Assembly: GCA_020746835.1 (NCBI GenBank)
Contig: JAGPNK010000001.1
Span: 3,410,001-3,474,000, forward strand
Length of the DNA: 64,000 nucleotides
Source of the DNA: Stachybotrys elegans
Taxonomy: Eukaryota; Ascomycota; Sordariomycetes; Hypocreales; Stachybotryaceae
Direction of reading: 5' to 3'
The notes beneath the pieces are model-generated. The model made no database searches and was not told the DNA's origin. It was given only the letters and a program-made list of their open reading frames with translations. This document shows, one piece after another, positions 59,546 to 64,000 of this stretch (position 1 is its first letter; every line of letters begins with the position of its first letter). The translations under genes were made by a program, and so were the position numbers.

Positions 59546-60085
59546 GACGTCAAATCATTAGAGAAATATGCTCCCAAAGAATGGAAAAGTGTGTGTGAAT
59601 GTCAGAAGCCAGAATGACAAAGCAGGGCAGGTGAAGAGTGGAAGCCATTCAAGGGTACAAATAAACGGCGTCATAGGCCGTCTAGCGCGCTGCGCCTAGT
59701 AAAGTATGTACCTTACCGTTACAGGGGACCTTTCTTGGTATGTACTGTACGAGACTTGACAGAAGCGCGCGAAAACAGGGGTTACAAACAGTGCGGCACT
59801 GTGTTTCTGTATATACTAACCTATATTAGACTAGCGTGGCTACCTAGATGATAATGGCGATAGTCAGCCGGCGCTAGTTCGCTGATTGGTGGAGGTGCAA
59901 GAAGGTAGATTTTGAAGATTTCGTGGTTTGCAGCCTCTATAAGATCAACTTTTCTGCAGACCCTTCATGAGCGCGACTTCATTGGCAGATGTCCTGGCCG
60001 CCTTTCACTGAGATCGAGATATCCCAATTCGTGAAGAGCGCCAAGTAAATTGGAACTTCTGGACGGACACGCACATACGTCCACC
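59546..60085. promoter_or_regulatory. Divergent MNR2/NOC4 promoter region
   Basis: About 540 bp between two start codons. A reversed CCAAT box (ATTGG) lies at 59884-59888, about 200 bp from the NOC4 start. TACCT/GTAC-type motifs occur at 59705-59750. No gene is seen. Confidence 0.5.
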
Positions 60086-61889
60086 ATGCCTACAGCCGTG
60101 TCAAAAGACAAGCGGCGCAAACGAGCCAGCGAGGGCGATGGCGATGCGCCTCGGAAAGCCCGAAGGTCATCTTCGTCTTCACAAGATAGCGACGCAGAGG
60201 ATCCCAGTGCCAAGATCCTTCTGATGGAGCAGGGTATCCTGGAGTCAAGGAAGAACTACAACGACATCGCGCTCCTGCTCAAGACCATGAAGCAGACAGA
60301 CGGCAACCCAGAATCGATGCTGGCAGCAGTCGCCCTATGCCGGATATTTGTCAGGCTGCTAGCACAGGGCGCGCTTATTCCCAAGAAGACTCTTTCCGAG
60401 AAGGAGACGGTTGTGGTGAGCTGGCTCAAGGACCAGCTCGCTCAGTACAGGACGGGGCTTTTGCAGCTTCTGCAGGATGAAGAACTCGCCGAGACCGTCC
60501 TGACTCTCTGCATGAGGCTTCTCAAGGCCCAGGGGGAACATCTGTATGACAGGGACGAATACAACTTCCCTACAGTCTTCCTTCAGGAGATCGTCGCAGC
60601 CATCATCACGTCGGATAATGAGGATGTGAGGCAGGCGTACATTCAGGGGTACGCAGAGCAGTACGATGACATCCGATTCTACACTTTCAAATCAGTCAAG
60701 TATGTCGTGTTTCCATGATGATGGGGGTTTCCATGCTAACAGTGAGCAGGGCCGTGGCAGAACTGGACAGCACGGGGCTATCCCAAGAGGATCTTTTTGA
60801 CCGCGCCTTTGCCCTCATCTCGCCTTTGGACGGCGTGCCATCGTCCCCCGACGAACTGGAAGACTTTTACGTTCCCAAGCCCAAGAAGAAGTCCCATCAA
60901 CTTCGGTCCGTGCATCACCAGAAGCAGCAGGGCGAGACGGCATGGTTGGCGCTGATGAAGCTCGTCACCACCGAGGGGCAGAGGAAGCGCATACTGGACG
61001 TGATTTCGACTGCCATTGCGCCGTGGTTCGTCAAGCCAGAGCTGCTGGCTGACTTCCTGACGGACAGCTACAACGCCGGCGGCTCCATGTCGCTGCTGGC
61101 GCTTTCCGGCGTTTTCTACCTCATCCAGGAGCGGAACCTGGACTACCCATCCTTCTATCCCAAGCTGTACTCCCTCCTCGACCGCGACATTCTGCAATCT
61201 CAACACCGATCTCCCTTCTTCCGCCTCTTGGATACATTCCTAGGCTCGACACACTTGCCTGCCGCACTTGTTGCAAGCTTCATCAAGCGCCTAGCGCGTC
61301 TTTCGTTGAATGCATCGCCCAGTGCCATTGCTGCCGTCGTTCCCTTCATATACAACCTGTTCAGGCGCCACCCAACCTGCACCTTTATGCTCCATCGAGT
61401 ACCGCGGACCCCTGAGGAGAAGGCCTCATTACAGGAGAATGGACTGGAGGATCCTTTCTTGCCAGAAGAGACGGATCCTATGGAGACTCAAGCCATCGAC
61501 AGCTGCCTCTGGGAGGTTGTGCAGCTGCAGTCCCATTACCACCCGAATATCGCCACCATTTCCAAGATCCTCTCGGAGCAGTTTACAAAGCAATCCTACA
61601 ATATGGAGGACTTTCTCGACCATTCGTACTCTAGTGTAAGTTTGACTACCCCGCCTGGGAGGCGTCAAGAACTGGCTGCTTGTGATGGCTGAAAGCTAAC
61701 CCTACCCAGCTTCTCGAGGCGGAACTTTCCAAGGATATCCGAAAGCCCCCCGTGGTCGAATTCCACATCCCCAAGCGGGTTTTCCTGCCAGAGGACCCGT
61801 CATCTGGAGCTGCGGGCAGTCTCGTAGGGAGATTGTGGGATTTTGGTGGATCAGCTGAAGGCACCAGCGTTGTTGGCGAGAGCGCATAA
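60086..61889 (+). CDS. NOC4: Nucleolar complex protein Noc4
   Basis: Predicted 559 residues in three exons: 60086-60699, 60750-61635 and 61710-61889, phase-consistent GT..AG introns. The N-terminus is Lys/Arg/Ser-rich with a likely nuclear signal (KDKRRKRASEG, PRKARRSSSSS). HEAT-like helices follow, then the CBF domain (FLTDSYNAGGSMSLLALSGVFYLIQERNLDYPSFYPKLY in segments; FLGSTHLPAALVASFIKRLARLSLNASPSAI). Noc4 with Nop14 is needed for assembly and export of 40S precursors. The last exon ends in a conserved-looking VVEFHIPKRVFL segment. It is followed in tandem by ATP4. Confidence 0.95.
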
Positions 61890-62437
61890 ATCCTGGGTAT
61901 GTTGGAGTTGAATTTAAAACTAGAAACGAATTGCATGGTAGGATAAACAAAAGCAGTTAATTCCCCGTTTTGTTGAATTTCATCTACTGTCTTCTCGTGG
62001 CCACTTGGGGTTATTTCGACAACCACAGTTCACTTTATTTTAGGCAAAATCTTATACCTATGATCTTCTGCACCAATATGAAGTCGCAAATTGTAAAATG
62101 CCTGCACTGTGATGCTAGACTCGTCTTGTGTTCACTCAATGTCATATATGTGAGGAAGTTGTTGAGACAATATAATGAAATGCATAAATGAAATGCATAC
62201 TGCACAATGCCCCATACGTCCTAGCGGTCCTTATTCCAGGGAATTTTCGGCCCATAACCTGCCTTACCTAATACATAATTGGGAGGCATCTGGTCTCAAC
62301 TGTCCAGGCGACCCTGCCTCTCCCGAAGACACGTGACTTGTGCTGCAAAGGAGCTAGCGGAATAAAACCTCAAACCTCATTCTCGGCTTCCGAAGCAACG
62401 ACAAGCACTCGATACCCGCATCACAATCCATCACACA
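61890..62437. other. Spacer NOC4/ATP4 with E-box
   Basis: About 550 bp holding the NOC4 3' UTR and the ATP4 promoter. An E-box (CACGTGAC) lies at 62330-62337. No gene is seen. Confidence 0.5.
62330..62337. promoter_or_regulatory. CACGTGAC E-box upstream of ATP4
   Basis: An E-box extended as in Cbf1 sites, about 100 bp upstream of the ATP4 start codon. Regulation of respiratory genes through such sites is known in yeasts; its use here is inferred. Confidence 0.45.
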
Positions 62438-63399
62438 ATGGCGTCCCGCTTGGTACCGCGCGCCGTCGGTACGTTGTGCCCTGCCGTCCGAGCCCGCCGC
62501 GACCTCCGTCCGGCCCAATTGGGCGCCTCAACCCCCCTCGATGATGGTGCTTGGTCGCTAACCGTAGGATGAACCCTTCGCAGGCGCTCCTCTCCTCCGA
62601 CCGGCTCTGGCCCGCCGAGCCCTCCCCGGCATCAACGCCGCCGCCGCGCGATTCAACAGCAACGTGCCCGCCGAGGACCCCAAGAAGAAGGCCCAGAGCA
62701 TCCTCGACGCCCTCCCCGGCAACAGCCTGCTCAGCAAGTCGGCCATCCTCAGCAGCACCGCCGCCCTCAGCGTCTACGCCATCTCCAGCGAGTACTACGT
62801 CATGAACGAGGAGACCATCATCGCCATCTGCCTGCTCTCCGTCTGGACCGGTCTCATCAAGTACGGAGGCCCCATGTACAAGGAGTGGGCCGAGTCCCAG
62901 AACGAGAAGATCAAGAACATCCTCAACAGCGCTCGTGCCGACCACACCGAGGCCGTCAAGACCCGCATCGAGGATGTCAAGCAGATGGCCGGTGTTGTTG
63001 ACATCACCAAGGCCCTGTTCGAGGTCTCCAAGGTAAGAGAGGACATGGGCTGGCACGAGGAAGAAAAACGCGTCCCCGATGCTGACGTCCCAATAGGAGA
63101 CTGCCAAGCTCGAGGCTGAGGCTTTCGAGCTCGAGCAGAAGACCGCCCTGGCTGCCGAGGCCAAGACTGTCCTCGACTCCTGGGTCCGCTACGAGGCTCA
63201 GGTCAAGCAGCGCCAGCAGAAGGAGCTCGCTGCCTCCGTCATCGCCAAGGTGCAGAAGGAGCTCGAGAACCCCAAGGTCCTGCAGCAGATTCTCCAGCAG
63301 AGCGTTGCCGATATCGAGAGTCAGTGCTTCCCAGCTCGATTGTTCAATTGCCGCGGCTAACCAAGCAATGCAGAGATCGTCTCCTCCAAGGCTCAATAA
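62438..63399 (+). CDS. ATP4: Mitochondrial F1Fo ATP synthase subunit 4 (subunit b)
   Basis: Predicted 242 residues in four exons: 62438-62468, 62584-63032, 63097-63319 and 63374-63399, all GT..AG. The N-terminus is Arg/Ala-rich without acidic residues (LLRPALARRALPGINAAAARF), a mitochondrial presequence. Then come the conserved DPKKKAQSILDALPGNSLLSK, two membrane helices (ILSSTAALSVYAIS; TIIAICLLSVWTGLIKYGG) and a long charged helix that forms the peripheral stalk to the C-terminus. The last exon is only 26 nt. Subunit 4 holds F1 against rotation. It is convergent with the HET-like gene at the edge. Confidence 0.96.
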
Positions 63400-63725
63400 G
63401 CAAAATCCCGAATCCAAGGGCGAAGAGGTCACCGTTTCCTTTGTACCACCCCCTGTGTCGATAAACCACACCTGTGCATTAGCCTTAAATCAAAGACAAC
63501 AGTCGAACTAATCCTGAAAACTTGGTGATTGATCCTTGAGATAGTGAGTGGTCTGCAAAATGACCGGCTGATTTCTGCCGAGTACTCGAATCTAGCTGTT
63601 GATGGAGTCCTCTGGAAAATACTGAAGTGCAGACAAATTATTTCCTCTCGATAGAGCCCACCTGGCCGTTGCTCTCATGGTCATCCATGACGTGAGCGTC
63701 CTGTGCTTTATCCAAGCCACATAAT
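63400..63725. other. Convergent spacer ATP4 / HET-like gene
   Basis: About 330 bp containing the two 3' UTRs; no gene seen. Confidence 0.5.
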
Positions 63726-64000
63726 TCATACCAAAGTCACCGTTCTCCAGGCCTTCTCATCTGCAACAATCCTGCTGCCTACTTCGTGGCCTATGGTAAA
63801 CCTTCCAACTCTTTTGAAATGCAAAGCGCCTCCTTGTACGGGCTTAAGAACCAAGCAATGATAGGTTTCTATCTCATCACCCTTGTTGTCAGGTTTCTCT
63901 TCGTCGTGGCGCTTGAGTAGGCTGTCATTCTCCGTCAATCTGCCGCCCAGTACCATGATTTGCAAGTCCCATTTGGGCCATTCGACTGAGTCGTCGGCTT
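63726..64000 (-). CDS. C-terminal end of a probable HET-domain protein (5' part outside window)
   Basis: An open frame runs from the right edge to TGA at 63726-63728 (about 90 codons). The codons upstream of the visible fragment are also open, so the gene continues beyond the window. The segment HCLVLKPV..GALHFKRVGRFTIG matches the typical end of fungal heterokaryon-incompatibility (HET) proteins, where a short G/CLVL strand is followed by an [F/Y]-x-R-[V/I]-G-x-F strand. The HET domain itself would lie outside the window. HET proteins trigger programmed cell death after non-self fusion in many fungi. Identity is by pattern only. Confidence 0.6.
   Translation of the reverse strand, partial: ADDSVEWPKWDLQIMVLGGRLTENDSLLKRHDEEKPDNKGDEIETYHCLVLKPVQGGALHFKRVGRFTIGHEVGSRIVADEKAWRTVTLV

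Noticed and set aside
1..64000. Transposons, CRISPR arrays, rRNA genes or a biosynthetic cluster
   Set aside because: No transposase, reverse transcriptase, regularly spaced repeats, rRNA sequence or clustered biosynthetic enzymes are visible.

Overview
This is a gene-rich stretch of nuclear DNA from a filamentous ascomycete. I place it in Pezizomycotina, probably Sordariomycetes and perhaps Hypocreales; the species cannot be fixed from this window. The basis is short introns (about 50-170 bp) with GT..AG ends and CTAAC/CTGAC-like branch sites, and a set of conserved fungal single-copy genes (RAX2, LCL3, NUP159, ERV46, MNR2). There are also CT-rich spacers and a HET-like gene end at the right edge. 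Splice junctions below were read by eye from reading-frame continuity and family conservation.

Layout. Positions 1-677 hold the 3' end of a C2H2 zinc-finger regulator (+). Next comes an 11.7-kb spacer (678-12426) in which I can support no gene; both flanking genes point their 3' ends into it. From 12.4 to 21.4 kb lie RAX2, LCL3 and ARPC2, all on the minus strand. UTP12 and LSM2 (+) follow, convergent with PSO2 (-). Then come a small uncharacterised DUF7053-like gene and a Ste20/GCK-type kinase (+) whose C-terminal frame is broken by one base. TEL2 (-) and UBA3 (+) are divergent, followed by RPC40 and NUP159 (-), PUP1 (+), a Sel1-repeat Nif1/Dsf2-like gene (-), ERV46 (-), RNA15 (+), MNR2 (-), NOC4 (+) and ATP4 (+). 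The window ends in the C-terminal part of a HET-like protein (-).

The genes are mostly housekeeping and do not form one pathway. They group by theme: ribosome and RNA production (UTP12, NOC4, RPC40, LSM2, RNA15), nuclear transport and genome maintenance (NUP159, PSO2, TEL2), protein turnover (PUP1, UBA3), polarity, actin and cell cycle (RAX2, ARPC2, the kinase, the Nif1-like protein), membrane traffic and ions (ERV46, MNR2) and mitochondria (ATP4, probably LCL3). I see no transposon, secondary-metabolite cluster, tRNA or rRNA gene.

Most worth a second look: the 11.7-kb spacer between convergent genes; a 6-nt microexon and a GC-AG intron in UBA3; the single-base frame break in the kinase; GTAC/TACCT-rich inverted repeats confined to spacers; the RAX2 intron whose retention would remove the membrane anchor; and the HET-like fragment at the right edge.
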